From NCBI GenBank assembly GCA_963797475.1, contig CAWCPR010000001.1, positions 2,232,001-2,296,000 of the forward strand: DNA of 64,000 nt, written 5' to 3'. The position numbers were made by a program, and so were the translations under genes. Origin of the DNA: CAWCPR01 sp963797475 (GTDB lineage Bacteria > Chloroflexota > Anaerolineae > Anaerolineales > UBA4823). Positions 26,146 to 34,822 of the stretch are shown here, piece after piece (the first letter of the stretch is position 1; every line of letters starts with the position of its first letter). Under the pieces are notes generated by a model that searched no databases, was not told where the DNA came from, and saw only the letters and a list, made by a program, of their open reading frames with translations.

Positions 26146-27801
26146 ATGTCCCTTGAATCTGAGAAAAAACGTTGGGAAGAGACGGTCTTAAACCCAACGC
26201 TAAACCGCTTTCCGGAGCGCAAAGATGAATTTTTAACGTCCTCCGGGGTCGCCCTGCCTCGCTTTCTTATCCCGGCTCTGGAAGACCCCTGCTATATGGA
26301 AAAGTCCGGCTTCCCAGGCGAGTACCCGTATACTCGCGGAGTGCAGCCCAGCATGTACCGCGGCCGCTTCTGGACGATGCGCCAGTACGCCGGCTATGCG
26401 ACTGCCGAGGAATCCAACCGGCGCTACCGCTATCTTCTACAGCAGGGCCAGACCGGGCTTTCGGTGGCTTTCGATCTGCCAACCCAGATTGGTTATGACT
26501 CGGACAATTCGATAGCCGGCGGCGAGGTGGGCAAAGTAGGAGTCGCCATCTCATCGCTGGACGATATGGCGACCCTGTTTAAGGAAATCCCCCTGGGAAA
26601 AGTATCCACCAGCATGACGATCAACGCCCCGGCGTCCATTTTGTTGGCGATGTACATCGCCGTCGCCAAACAGCAGGGCGTCGAGCCGCGCCAGCTGCGC
26701 GGTACGATCCAGAATGACATCTTGAAAGAATACATCGCTCGCGGCACCTACATTTTTCCACCCGCGCCTTCCATGCGCCTGATCACGGACATTTTCCGTT
26801 ATTGCCAGGTGGAAGCGCCGCGCTGGAACACCATCAGCATCTCCGGCTACCATATCCGCGAAGCCGGCTCGACCGCCGCGCAGGAGGTCGCGTTCACACT
26901 GGCGAATGGGATCACTTACGTCCAGGCGGCGATCGCCGCTGGACTGGACGTGGACAGCTTCGCCGACCAGCTCTCATTTTTCTTCAACGCGCACAACAAT
27001 TTCCTGGAGGAGGTCGCCAAATTCCGCGCTGCCCGGCGCATGTGGGCCAACATCATGCGCGACCGCTTCGAGGCGAAAAATCCACGCTCCTGGACCTTGC
27101 GCTTTCACACCCAGACCGCCGGCTCCACGCTGACCGCCCAGCAACCGGAAAACAATGTGGTTCGGGTGGCGTTGCAAGCCCTGGCGGCCGTGCTGGGAGG
27201 CACGCAGTCGCTGCACACCAACAGTATGGACGAAGCGCTCTGGCTGCCGACCGAGAAAGCCGTGCGAGTCGCCTTGCGCACCCAGCAGATTATCGCCCAC
27301 GAATCCGGGGTCGCCGACACGGTGGACCCGTTGGCTGGCTCGTATGTGGTGGAGCACCTTACCGATGAAATTGAAAAGGCTGCCCTGGCATACATCCGCC
27401 GTATCGATGAGATGGGCGGCGCCCTGGCAGCCATCGAGCAGGGTTTCATCCAGGGCGAGATCCAGAACGCGGCCTACGATTTTCAAAAGGCTCTGGAAGC
27501 GGGTGAAGAGATTGTCATAGGCGTGAACGCTTTCCAGGTGGAAGAGAAGATGGAATTGGAACGCCTGCGAGTGGACCCGGCGATCGAGCAGCAGCAGCGC
27601 CTGCGCCTGGCCGAGCTGCGCCGCCGCCGCGATTCCGCCCGGGTGAGCGATCTGATGGCCCACCTGGATACAGCCGCCCGTGGCTCCGAAAATCTGATGC
27701 CCCTTTTCATCGAAGCCGTTGAGAATGATATTACCCTGGGTGAGATCTGCGGCCTGCTGCGCGGTATATGGGGCGAATACCAGCCCCCCGCCTGGCTGTG
27801 A
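26146..27801 (+). CDS. Methylmalonyl-CoA mutase, large catalytic chain without B12 domain
   Basis: A 551-residue chain that, with a separate B12-binding subunit, interconverts succinyl-CoA and (R)-methylmalonyl-CoA. Seen: TRGVQPSMYRGRFWTMRQYA and AEESNRRYRYLLQQGQTG lining the substrate barrel, RGTYIFPPAPSMRLITDIF (the Arg before TYIFPP is the one linked to methylmalonyl rather than isobutyryl specificity), ISGYHIREAGSTAAQEVAF, and HTNSMDEALWLPTEKA. The chain stops before any DXHXXG B12 motif, so the cobalamin subunit must be encoded elsewhere. GGGGAGG sits just before the ATG. It is followed at 53 bases by the epimerase gene, and together they form the propionyl-CoA to succinyl-CoA route. Confidence 0.93.
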   Translation: MSLESEKKRWEETVLNPTLNRFPERKDEFLTSSGVALPRFLIPALEDPCYMEKSGFPGEYPYTRGVQPSMYRGRFWTMRQYAGYATAEESNRRYRYLLQQGQTGLSVAFDLPTQIGYDSDNSIAGGEVGKVGVAISSLDDMATLFKEIPLGKVSTSMTINAPASILLAMYIAVAKQQGVEPRQLRGTIQNDILKEYIARGTYIFPPAPSMRLITDIFRYCQVEAPRWNTISISGYHIREAGSTAAQEVAFTLANGITYVQAAIAAGLDVDSFADQLSFFFNAHNNFLEEVAKFRAARRMWANIMRDRFEAKNPRSWTLRFHTQTAGSTLTAQQPENNVVRVALQALAAVLGGTQSLHTNSMDEALWLPTEKAVRVALRTQQIIAHESGVADTVDPLAGSYVVEHLTDEIEKAALAYIRRIDEMGGALAAIEQGFIQGEIQNAAYDFQKALEAGEEIVIGVNAFQVEEKMELERLRVDPAIEQQQRLRLAELRRRRDSARVSDLMAHLDTAARGSENLMPLFIEAVENDITLGEICGLLRGIWGEYQPPAWL

Positions 27802-27854
27802 GGGCTAAGCCTGTCACAGCCAGGCACTTAAAGGATTGTGGAAACGGAGGGACC

Positions 27855-28262
27855 ATGGCTACAATCAAGCGCATCGATCATATCGCCATCCTGGTCGGGG
27901 ACCTGGACGCCGCATTAAGTTTCTGGCGGGACGCCCTGGGGCTGGATTTGACCCAGGTGGAGGAGGTGCCCGGCGAGCAGGCTCAGGTAGCCTTTTTACC
28001 CACTGGAGACAGTCAGGTGGAATTGGTTCAGCCCTCTACGGACGATTCCGGTCTGAGGCGTTTCCTGGAGAAGCGCGGGCCGGGGATGCACCATATCTGC
28101 CTGGAGGTCGATGACCTCACCGCCATGCTGGCCCAGTTGAAGGAGAAGGGTGTCCAGCTCATTAACGAAGAAGCGCGCACGCGCTCCGATGGCCGAAAAT
28201 ACGCCTTCATCCACCCGAAAAGCGCCCAGGGGGTTATGGTGGAGCTGTACGAGCTCCCTTGA
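27855..28262 (+). CDS. mce: Methylmalonyl-CoA epimerase
   Basis: A 135-residue VOC-fold metalloenzyme that converts (S)- to (R)-methylmalonyl-CoA for the mutase encoded just upstream. Seen: the first metal His in RIDHIAILVGDLDAALSFW, EPxxDDS-like loop in QVELVQPSTDDSGLRRFL, the second His in GPGMHHICLEVDDL, and the final metal Glu in GVMVELYELP. Length is normal. GGAGG lies six bases before ATG 27855. A terminator follows at 28293. Confidence 0.93.
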   Translation: MATIKRIDHIAILVGDLDAALSFWRDALGLDLTQVEEVPGEQAQVAFLPTGDSQVELVQPSTDDSGLRRFLEKRGPGMHHICLEVDDLTAMLAQLKEKGVQLINEEARTRSDGRKYAFIHPKSAQGVMVELYELP

Positions 28263-28292
28263 GTGGATTTCAAGTGATTGGGATCATCACGA

Positions 28293-28321
28293 CCGGGCGC
28301 CCGAGCAGTTGCCCGGTTTTT
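28293..28321 (+). terminator. Rho-independent terminator after the epimerase gene
   Basis: CCGGGC at 28293-28298 pairs with GCCCGG at 28311-28316 and is followed by TTTTT. It closes the mutase/epimerase operon. Confidence 0.65.
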
Positions 28322-28324
28322 GGT

Positions 28325-28352
28325 TTGAATGGTCGCCTAAATGCGGTAGAAT
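28325..28352 (+). promoter_or_regulatory. Candidate promoter of the membrane protein gene at 28388
   Basis: TTGAAT at 28325-28330 and TAGAAT at 28347-28352 with a 16-base spacer, directly behind the preceding terminator and 36 bases before the ATG. Confidence 0.5.
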
Positions 28353-28387
28353 GGGCCAGTACCGGCAGCTATGGAGGAGCGGAAGGC

Positions 28388-29260
28388 ATGGAACAGGTTT
28401 CAACGCGCAACAAGACATTTGCTTTGCACGGCTGGATCGGGTTAGCCCTGGTCGCCATCTTTTGGACGGTAAATTGGACTGCCAGTGGGGCGCGCACGCA
28501 ATGGGCCTTTTTCCCCCTGTGGTTAGGCTACTGCCTGACGGTCGATGCGCTGGTTCTTTGGCGCACCGGCACCTCACTGCTCAGCCGGGATTGGCGTAAG
28601 TACATCGGCCTGTTCCTGGTCTCGGCGCCGGCCTGGTGGCTGTTTGAAGCGATCAATTGGCGCTTGCAAAACTGGTCTTACGATGGCGCCGAGCTATTTC
28701 CACCGCTGGTTTTTTTCCTGTTTGCGACGATCAACTTCACCACGGTCATCCCGGCCATATTCGGGGCTGCGGAGCTGGCCAGCAGTTTCGAATGGGTGAA
28801 GCGCCTGGGTCGCGGGTTAATAATCCGGCCCGACCGGGCAACGACGCTGGCCTTCTTCCTGGCGGGCTGGGCCATGCTCGCCCTCATGTTGGTCTGGCCG
28901 AAGGTCTTCTTCCCTTTTAGCTGGATCTCGGTTTTTTTTATTCTCGAGCCGGTCAACATCTGGATTGGGAATCGCTCCCTGGCGAAATGGTTGGCGCACG
29001 GAGATTGGCGTCCGGTGATCGCCCTGTGGATCGGGGTGCTCATGACCGCATTTTTTTGGGAGATGTGGAATTACTTCTCTTATCCTAAATGGATCTACCA
29101 GGTGCCCTGGGGTAACTGCTGCCATGTCTTCGAGATGCCCCTCTTAGGGTATGGGGGCTATCTGCCTTTTGCCCTGGAATTATTCGCCGTATACCACCTG
29201 CTCCTGGGATTGTTCGGGCAGAAAGACAGCCAGTACGTGCACCTTTTGGCGCAGGATTGA
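28388..29260 (+). CDS. Polytopic membrane protein of unknown function
   Basis: A 290-residue protein with about eight hydrophobic segments, rich in Trp and Phe (for example WWLFEAINWRLQNWSYDGAE and ILEPVNIWIGNRSL). A pair of Cys (GNCCHVFEMP) lies in a loop before the last segment. The repeated acidic residues next to aromatic membrane segments (FEAINW, ILEPVN, FWEMWN) could be functional. I do not recognise a family. It has its own promoter-like element and stands alone between a terminator and a convergent gene. ATG at 28388 was chosen over an earlier start inside the terminator region. Confidence 0.75.
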   Translation: MEQVSTRNKTFALHGWIGLALVAIFWTVNWTASGARTQWAFFPLWLGYCLTVDALVLWRTGTSLLSRDWRKYIGLFLVSAPAWWLFEAINWRLQNWSYDGAELFPPLVFFLFATINFTTVIPAIFGAAELASSFEWVKRLGRGLIIRPDRATTLAFFLAGWAMLALMLVWPKVFFPFSWISVFFILEPVNIWIGNRSLAKWLAHGDWRPVIALWIGVLMTAFFWEMWNYFSYPKWIYQVPWGNCCHVFEMPLLGYGGYLPFALELFAVYHLLLGLFGQKDSQYVHLLAQD

Positions 29261-29273
29261 AGCGCGCCCGACC

Positions 29274-29588
29274 CTATTCTTCCAGAAAGACCCCGCCGGA
29301 GATCTTGCGGTCGATCACTTTACGGTTTTTGTCGAAAGTCAATTCGATCTCGATTTTCTGAAAGCAAAGATTTTCGCCGATGATGACCTTACGGGTGTAG
29401 TAACCCTCGGACGCACCGGCATTCGCCGCCGCTTCATCCCCATATAGCACGCTCAAGTCATTACGCAGGTCGACCCGTGCGCGAATGTGCTCGCCGCAGC
29501 GGTTGCATTGCACGCTGTACCAGTAGGATACGCCCTCATTTCTACCTGGGGTTGAAAACATCCCCGAGAGTTTTTTGAATATGCCCAT
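29274..29588 (-). CDS. Small conserved-looking protein with a CxxC motif
   Basis: A 104-residue soluble protein. YWYSVQCNRCGEHIRARVD contains a CxxC that looks like half of a zinc ribbon, and the rest is beta-rich and ends acidic. One further Cys (ENLCFQKIE) could be a third ligand. Function is unknown. GGAG precedes the tandem ATGs at 29591 and 29588. The 5' leader contains a 27-base copy of sequence found inside the methylthiotransferase gene at 38508, which supplies the AAAAGGA of the ribosome site. Convergent with the membrane protein gene. Confidence 0.65.
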   Translation of the reverse strand: MGIFKKLSGMFSTPGRNEGVSYWYSVQCNRCGEHIRARVDLRNDLSVLYGDEAAANAGASEGYYTRKVIIGENLCFQKIEIELTFDKNRKVIDRKISGGVFLEE

Positions 29589-29594
29589 CATGGC

Positions 29595-29621
29595 TCCTTT
29601 TCAGGGTTTGCGATCACATGC
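29595..29621 (+). repeat. 27-base exact direct repeat, copy 1
   Basis: Identical over 27 bases to 38508-38534, in the same orientation. This copy is non-coding and forms the leader of the small CxxC protein gene (minus strand). The other copy is inside the MtaB-type gene. Chance identity of this length in 64 kb is negligible. Confidence 0.85.
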
Positions 29622-29821
29622 CGGCCTGCCCAGCGGCTCAAGCTACGTAAATTATAGACCGGAATCACCCGGAATCTGGGATACCACCACAGAAATTTCC
29701 AGAAACTCTAATATTCTTCTGAGACGGAATTTCATCCCGGTTGGTATAATACATTTTCGCAAATTTAGTGTGGGGTGCTGTTTTTTTTGTGATCTCAAAA
29801 TCGCCTATTCTGAAACAAATG

Positions 29822-29830
29822 TGCTATAAT
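29822..29830 (+). promoter_or_regulatory. Extended -10 promoter of uvrA
   Basis: TGCTATAAT at 29822-29830 is an extended -10 element about 57 bases before the uvrA ATG. No good -35 box lies 16-18 bases further up. A second TATAAT occurs at 29745-29750. Confidence 0.5.
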
Positions 29831-29886
29831 ATACGGCTGTCCGTTTTAATCGCTCGAGCCGTGTAGTTCACAGAGAAGGTTTTCCC

Positions 29887-32805
29887 ATGTCTCAAAATGT
29901 AATTCGCGTCGCGGGTGCGCGCGAACATAACCTGAAAAATATTACTGTCGAAATCCCGCGTGATAAGCTGGTTGTCATCACCGGGCTGTCCGGCTCCGGT
30001 AAATCCTCCCTGGCGTTTGACACGATCTTTGCGGAAGGCCAACGGCGCTACGTTGAATCGCTTTCGGCTTACGCACGCCAGTTCCTGGGCCAGATGGACA
30101 AGCCAGATGTGGATACGATCGAAGGCCTTTCCCCTGCAGTTTCGATCGACCAGAAAGGCGCATCCCATAACCCGCGCTCCACAGTCGGTACGGTCACAGA
30201 AATTTACGACTATTTGCGCCTGTTATATGCCCGCGCCGGTATCCCGCATTGTCCGATATGCGGGCGTGAAGTGACGCGCCAGTCGGCCCAGGAGATCGTG
30301 GACGCGATCGAGGCGCTGCCAGAAGGCTCGCGCTTGATGGTTCTTTCGCCGCTGGTACGCGGCCGCAAAGGCACACACCAGGGCGTACTGGACGAGATCC
30401 GCAAGGCCGGCTTCGTGCGCGCCCGGGTGGATGGGCAGGTCTTTGAGCTGGAAGACGAGATCGAAATGGACCGCTATAAAATCCACAACATCGAGGCGGT
30501 CGTCGACCGGCTGATCATTCACAAAGATGAATCCACGGATGAGCGGCAGGCAGCGCGCTCTCGGCTGACGGACTCTATCGAAACTGCCCTCAAATTTGGG
30601 GATGGCTACCTGATCATTCAGGATGTGACCAATCCGGATGAGCCGCGCGATCTCTACTTCTCCGAACACCTGGCCTGCGCCGAGCACGGTTCCTTGCTGC
30701 CGGAGATCGAGCCGCGCACCTTTTCATTTAATACCCCGCATGGCGCCTGCCCGGAGTGCCAGGGCCTGGGCGGTAAGCTGGAGATTGACCCAGACTTGCT
30801 GATCCCTGACCGGGATATCTCCTTAAATGACGGCGCGATCGTCGTTTCGGAATGGCGCGGCCCGCGTGAAGAGGGCGGCTACTACTGGCAGACCCTGGAA
30901 GCAGTCGCCAAGCATTACCAAATCGACCTGGATGCGCCGGTGCGCGAGCTCTCCCCCAAGAACCTGGACCTGGTGCTTTATGGCACAAAAGGCGAGGATG
31001 TGACTGTACACTACCGCAACAAGGACGGGCGGCGGGCGACTTTCCGCACTTCTTTCGAAGGCGTGATCAGCAACCTGGAGCGGCGCTACACTGAAACCAA
31101 TTCGGACTATATGCGCGAGCGCATCTCCGAATTTATGAGCGAACAGGTTTGCAAGACCTGCGGCGGGGCGCGTTTGCGTAAAGAGGCCCTGGCGGTGACG
31201 GTGGATGACGTGAATATTGTCGAAGTCACGCAATGGCCCGTACTGCGTACCCTGGATTGGTCGCATAAGTTGAGCGGTTCAGATACACCACTTAACGCCC
31301 GCCAGCAGGTTATCGCCGAGCGCATATTGAAAGAGATCCAGGCCCGCCTGGGTTTTCTGGTGGACGTCGGCCTGGATTACCTGACGCTGCAGCGCTCGGC
31401 GGCTTCGCTTTCAGGGGGCGAGGCGCAGCGCATCCGCCTGGCGACGCAGGTCGGCTCGCGCCTGATGGGGGTTTTATATGTCCTCGACGAGCCTTCTATC
31501 GGCCTGCACCCGCGCGATAACGATCGCCTGCTGCGCACTTTGAAAGGCCTGCGCGACCTGGGCAATACCGTGCTGGTGGTCGAGCATGATAATGACACGA
31601 TCCTATCGGCCGATTGGGTCTTGGATCTGGGCCCCGGGGCGGGCGAGCATGGCGGCGAAGTCATCGCTGAAGGGCCGGTGGAGAACATCCTGGCTTCTCC
31701 CAACTCTTTGACCGGCGCTTATCTCTCCGGGCGTATGCGTGTGCCTATCCCGGACAAACGCCGCAACGGCAACGGGAAGTCCTTGGTGGTGTTCGGCGCC
31801 CGCGAAAACAACCTTAAGAATATCGACGTCCGCATTCCACTCGGCAAGCTGGTGTGTATCACCGGCGTTTCGGGCTCGGGCAAGTCCACACTGATGGTAG
31901 AGATCTTGTATAAGGCCCTGGCGCGCGAGCTGAACCGCGCCCACACGCTCCCCGGCGACCACGATCGCATCGAGGGGATAGCGTATCTCGACAAGATCAT
32001 TAACATCGACCAGTCTCCAATTGGGCGCACGCCCCGCTCGAACCCGGGCACCTACACGGGCCTGTTCGATCATATTCGCAGCCTGTTTGCAGAACTTCCG
32101 GAAAGCAAAATCCGGGGGTATAAGCCCGGGCGCTTCTCTTTCAACGTGCACGGCGGGCGCTGCGAGGCCTGCCAGGGTCAGGGGCAACTGCGCATCGAAA
32201 TGCAATTCCTCCCGGACGTATATGTGCCATGCGATGTCTGTCACGGGGCCCGTTTCAATCGTGAGACCCTGCAGGTGCGCTTCAAGGATATGAGCATATC
32301 CGACGTCTTGGACCTGACGGTCGATGAAGCTCTCGAGGTCTTTTCCGCCTTCCCGTCCATGGTGAACCGGCTGCAAACCCTGCAAGATGTCGGCCTGGGT
32401 TATATTCGTCTCGGCCAGCCGGCGCCTACCCTGTCAGGCGGCGAGGCGCAGCGCGTCAAGCTGGCTCGTGAGCTCTCCAAGCGCTCGACCGGGCGCACAA
32501 TGTACGTTTTGGATGAGCCCTCGGTCGGGCTGCACGCCGCCGACGTGCATAAGCTGATCGAAGTCCTCCAACGCCTGGTAGACGCCGGCAACAGCGTGGT
32601 GATCATCGAGCACAACCTGGATATCGTCAAAGTGGCCGATTACTTGATCGACCTGGGGCCAGAGGGCGGCGATCGGGGGGGCTGGGTTGTCGCCGAGGGG
32701 ACTCCGGAAGATGTGTGCGAAATGGACGAGTCGTTCACCGGGCTGTACCTGCGCCCGTTTATCTGCCTGGGAGAAAAAAGCAATATGATCCCGGTCAGCG
32801 ACTGA
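29887..32805 (+). CDS. uvrA: UvrABC system protein A
   Basis: A full-length 972-residue UvrA, the DNA damage-sensing ABC-type ATPase of nucleotide excision repair, acting with UvrB. Two ATPase halves are visible: Walker A GLSGSGKSS near residue 32 with signature LSGGEAQRIRLATQ and VLDEPSIGLHPRD, then Walker A GVSGSGKST with LSGGEAQRVKLARELS and VLDEPSVGLH. Zinc-module cysteines are present: CPICGREV, CPECQGLGGK and CKTCGGARL in the first half, CEACQGQGQ and CDVCHGARF in the second. The stop overlaps the start of a small regulator remnant (TGATG). Confidence 0.97.
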   Translation: MSQNVIRVAGAREHNLKNITVEIPRDKLVVITGLSGSGKSSLAFDTIFAEGQRRYVESLSAYARQFLGQMDKPDVDTIEGLSPAVSIDQKGASHNPRSTVGTVTEIYDYLRLLYARAGIPHCPICGREVTRQSAQEIVDAIEALPEGSRLMVLSPLVRGRKGTHQGVLDEIRKAGFVRARVDGQVFELEDEIEMDRYKIHNIEAVVDRLIIHKDESTDERQAARSRLTDSIETALKFGDGYLIIQDVTNPDEPRDLYFSEHLACAEHGSLLPEIEPRTFSFNTPHGACPECQGLGGKLEIDPDLLIPDRDISLNDGAIVVSEWRGPREEGGYYWQTLEAVAKHYQIDLDAPVRELSPKNLDLVLYGTKGEDVTVHYRNKDGRRATFRTSFEGVISNLERRYTETNSDYMRERISEFMSEQVCKTCGGARLRKEALAVTVDDVNIVEVTQWPVLRTLDWSHKLSGSDTPLNARQQVIAERILKEIQARLGFLVDVGLDYLTLQRSAASLSGGEAQRIRLATQVGSRLMGVLYVLDEPSIGLHPRDNDRLLRTLKGLRDLGNTVLVVEHDNDTILSADWVLDLGPGAGEHGGEVIAEGPVENILASPNSLTGAYLSGRMRVPIPDKRRNGNGKSLVVFGARENNLKNIDVRIPLGKLVCITGVSGSGKSTLMVEILYKALARELNRAHTLPGDHDRIEGIAYLDKIINIDQSPIGRTPRSNPGTYTGLFDHIRSLFAELPESKIRGYKPGRFSFNVHGGRCEACQGQGQLRIEMQFLPDVYVPCDVCHGARFNRETLQVRFKDMSISDVLDLTVDEALEVFSAFPSMVNRLQTLQDVGLGYIRLGQPAPTLSGGEAQRVKLARELSKRSTGRTMYVLDEPSVGLHAADVHKLIEVLQRLVDAGNSVVIIEHNLDIVKVADYLIDLGPEGGDRGGWVVAEGTPEDVCEMDESFTGLYLRPFICLGEKSNMIPVSD

Positions 32806-32975
32806 TGCTCGTCAGGTTGTTAGCCGGGAAGCCCCTGTCCGTCGAAGAGATTGCCGAGATGTTGCATTTGCGCCTATCTACTGTCTCCCACCTGGCGCTC
32901 CTAGCAGAAGCTGGCCTGGTGAGCGCCCGCGCCTAAAGGTATTACAACGTATACGGCCTGGAGGGCCGCTGCTGA
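32805..32975 (+). pseudogene. Remnant of an ArsR-type winged-helix regulator
   Basis: ATG at 32805 overlaps the uvrA stop. The 43 codons read MLVRLLAGKPLSVEEIAEML and LSTVSHLALLAEAGLVSARA, a good HTH with its recognition helix. Then comes an in-frame TAA at 32934-32936. The same frame resumes with RYYNVYGLEGRC before a second stop at 32973-32975, which matches the wing (the usual YY-VY pattern) of ArsR/DUF2087-like regulators. So the gene has been cut by a nonsense codon and lost its C-terminal part next to the ATPase/TOPRIM pair. Alternatively a 43-residue peptide is still made. Confidence 0.6.
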
Positions 32976-33547
32976 CTGACCCTTTTATTTAGGGCAAGTG
33001 AGAGGTTAATCTTCTGGCAATATTCTTCCCAGCTCTTCACAGGCACGCTGCAAAGAGGGTGGCGCGTTTTCAGGTAAAGGTAGAGTTCTGTGCTCTGCAA
33101 GATCCTCGACAAAGGGTCGGCATTCGCTTTCGTGTTTGAAATACCGATAAGCGGTCTGTTCGTCCACAGTTTCCCCTTTAAGAAATAGATCCAGGTTTCG
33201 ATATTGCGCTTTGGGATATAAATCCCAATTTGCTCACCTGGCTGGCGTCCATCAATTCCGCTCTCGACCAACGCTCGGTCAAGTTCGGTGAAACGATCGT
33301 CTACCGATCGATTGTCAGCATCGATCATCACCACCAAGCCGACTTGCTTCTTAGGAATTGTCCGGCGGTAAGCCCGAACCTCAAGAGGGTACTGTTTGCG
33401 AACAAATCCCTCTCCACTCCCTTGAGCAGGTAATGGTGCAATCCGGATTCTTTGGCGTATAATTCCGCATTTAGCCAAAAAAGTCCTGGCGAATACCGCC
33501 TGTTGGAGATCCTCGCACAGAATTACGATTTCCGAATATTTACCCAT
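32942..33547 (-). CDS. TOPRIM-like putative nuclease, partner of the AAA ATPase
   Basis: A 201-residue protein. The N-terminus EIVILCEDLQQAVFARTFL has the strand-Glu-helix start of TOPRIM domains and VGLVVMIDADNRSVDDRF the later DxD strand, as in RloB, DUF4276 and OLD-family nucleases. The rest is unrecognised (IYIPKRNIETWIYFLKGK is a conserved-looking core). ATG at 33547 lies inside the end of the ATPase gene (eight-base overlap), so the two are coupled. Known ATPase/TOPRIM pairs (RloAB, OLD, PARIS, some retrons) defend against phage, and I infer a similar role. The assignment rests on motif shape only. Confidence 0.6.
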   Translation of the reverse strand: MGKYSEIVILCEDLQQAVFARTFLAKCGIIRQRIRIAPLPAQGSGEGFVRKQYPLEVRAYRRTIPKKQVGLVVMIDADNRSVDDRFTELDRALVESGIDGRQPGEQIGIYIPKRNIETWIYFLKGKLWTNRPLIGISNTKANADPLSRILQSTELYLYLKTRHPLCSVPVKSWEEYCQKINLSLALNKRVSQQRPSRPYTL

Positions 33548-34652
33548 GGTTGTTCCATCGCCGGGCAATCAATTCGGAAACTCGCAAATCTTCTTCATTT
33601 GCTTGGGGTAACGGGTGTAGACGAGTAGCCAGCCCATCCAGCCGTTCAAACCAGAACGCGTGGCTGGCTAATAGATCAATCATTTCTGGATGGTGTGAGA
33701 TCAGAATTGCCTGGCCCTGGCTCTCATCGCACATATCCCACAATGTGTTGATCCACGGTTGAATCTCTGGCAATGAGATAAAGTTTTCTGGCTCGTCCAG
33801 GCAGAGGATGTAGTTACCCTCCCGAGCCGCTTCGAGCAGCGTATAAAGAACAATCAGCATCCGTTGGCCATCGGAAAGCTCTTTGAATCGATAACTTAGC
33901 AGTGATTTCAAATTGACATAGGAGAAGCGTGTGAGCAACAAATAACGCTTCCCGTAGGGGTCGAATTTGAACGAATCAAAGCCCTCGATCACCTCTCGCA
34001 ACACGCTGGTCAGCCAATTCACCAGCCCTTGATCCTGAGAAATAGAGTAGTACCAACTGACAAAATTCCCCCCCATTTCCGATAATCTTGTTTCGCCGCG
34101 TTCCTCAGTTTCCTCTTCCATCAAAGGTGGAATGAGACGAACGATGAACATTTTTTGCATCTGGTTTTTGAACCAGGTGAGAAGCTTGTTCTCATTCCGG
34201 GGGTAAATAGAAGCGAGACCGGATGCAGACCAATCGAAGGGGTAGCTTGGCCCGGCGCTGTGATCATCCCGGTAAAGTTGCACTTCACCCTTCTTAAATT
34301 CGAACAGAGGCCTACCCTGGAAAAGTAATTGCTCCTCGCTCACCCTGTTTTTATCGCCCGCCTCGCTGAATTCGATAGCAAGGCGATAGTGGAATTCACC
34401 ACCGAGATCTATCGATTCCATATCCAATTCGTAAGACTGGACTAGCGATGTCTGCCACCGGCAAAGATCGCTCATCGTGAAAATCAGATCGACTTTGCCA
34501 TCACCGCCGATAAAGGCCTGTAATTTGTGGAGGACATCAAAAACTGTCGATTTCCCGCTTCCATTGTCGCCCAGGAAAAGACTCGTCTTGTCCAGATTAA
34601 CTTCGAAATTGACCAGGCATTTATAGTTATCGATATAAAGCCTTTTGAGCAT
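33540..34652 (-). CDS. AAA/ABC-type ATPase of a putative defence pair
   Basis: A 370-residue RecF/OLD-like ATPase. Seen: Walker A FLGDNGSGKST at residues 26-36, an ABC-type signature ELSDGQRMLIVLY, Walker B YILCLDEPENFISL, and the switch His in AILISHHPEMID. Between them are about 200 residues without a coiled-coil arm, shorter than SMC or RecN. AGAGGTG precedes the ATG. The gene pair is visibly less GC-rich than uvrA and the operon on the other side, which suggests acquisition by transfer. It would load or gate the TOPRIM-like partner encoded downstream (inference from known ATPase/TOPRIM systems). Confidence 0.82.
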   Translation of the reverse strand: MLKRLYIDNYKCLVNFEVNLDKTSLFLGDNGSGKSTVFDVLHKLQAFIGGDGKVDLIFTMSDLCRWQTSLVQSYELDMESIDLGGEFHYRLAIEFSEAGDKNRVSEEQLLFQGRPLFEFKKGEVQLYRDDHSAGPSYPFDWSASGLASIYPRNENKLLTWFKNQMQKMFIVRLIPPLMEEETEERGETRLSEMGGNFVSWYYSISQDQGLVNWLTSVLREVIEGFDSFKFDPYGKRYLLLTRFSYVNLKSLLSYRFKELSDGQRMLIVLYTLLEAAREGNYILCLDEPENFISLPEIQPWINTLWDMCDESQGQAILISHHPEMIDLLASHAFWFERLDGLATRLHPLPQANEEDLRVSELIARRWNNHG

Positions 34653-34822
34653 CGCGCACCTCTTTTGCCTCGCTTAATCGCTGTTCTCTTAGCTTGCCTC
34701 GTTCGATTATAGCCCAAACTCTATATCTAAAAACATCAACCCTCTGCCTGAGTGGCTCTTCGATTGTTGGCGGGCTGGACATTGGCATTTTGTGCGTGGG
34801 TGTTCATTCGGTTCATTCCTGG

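Noticed and set aside
29575..29829. 84-codon plus-strand frame upstream of uvrA
   Set aside because: It covers promoter-like elements and a leader, and its composition is not protein-like.
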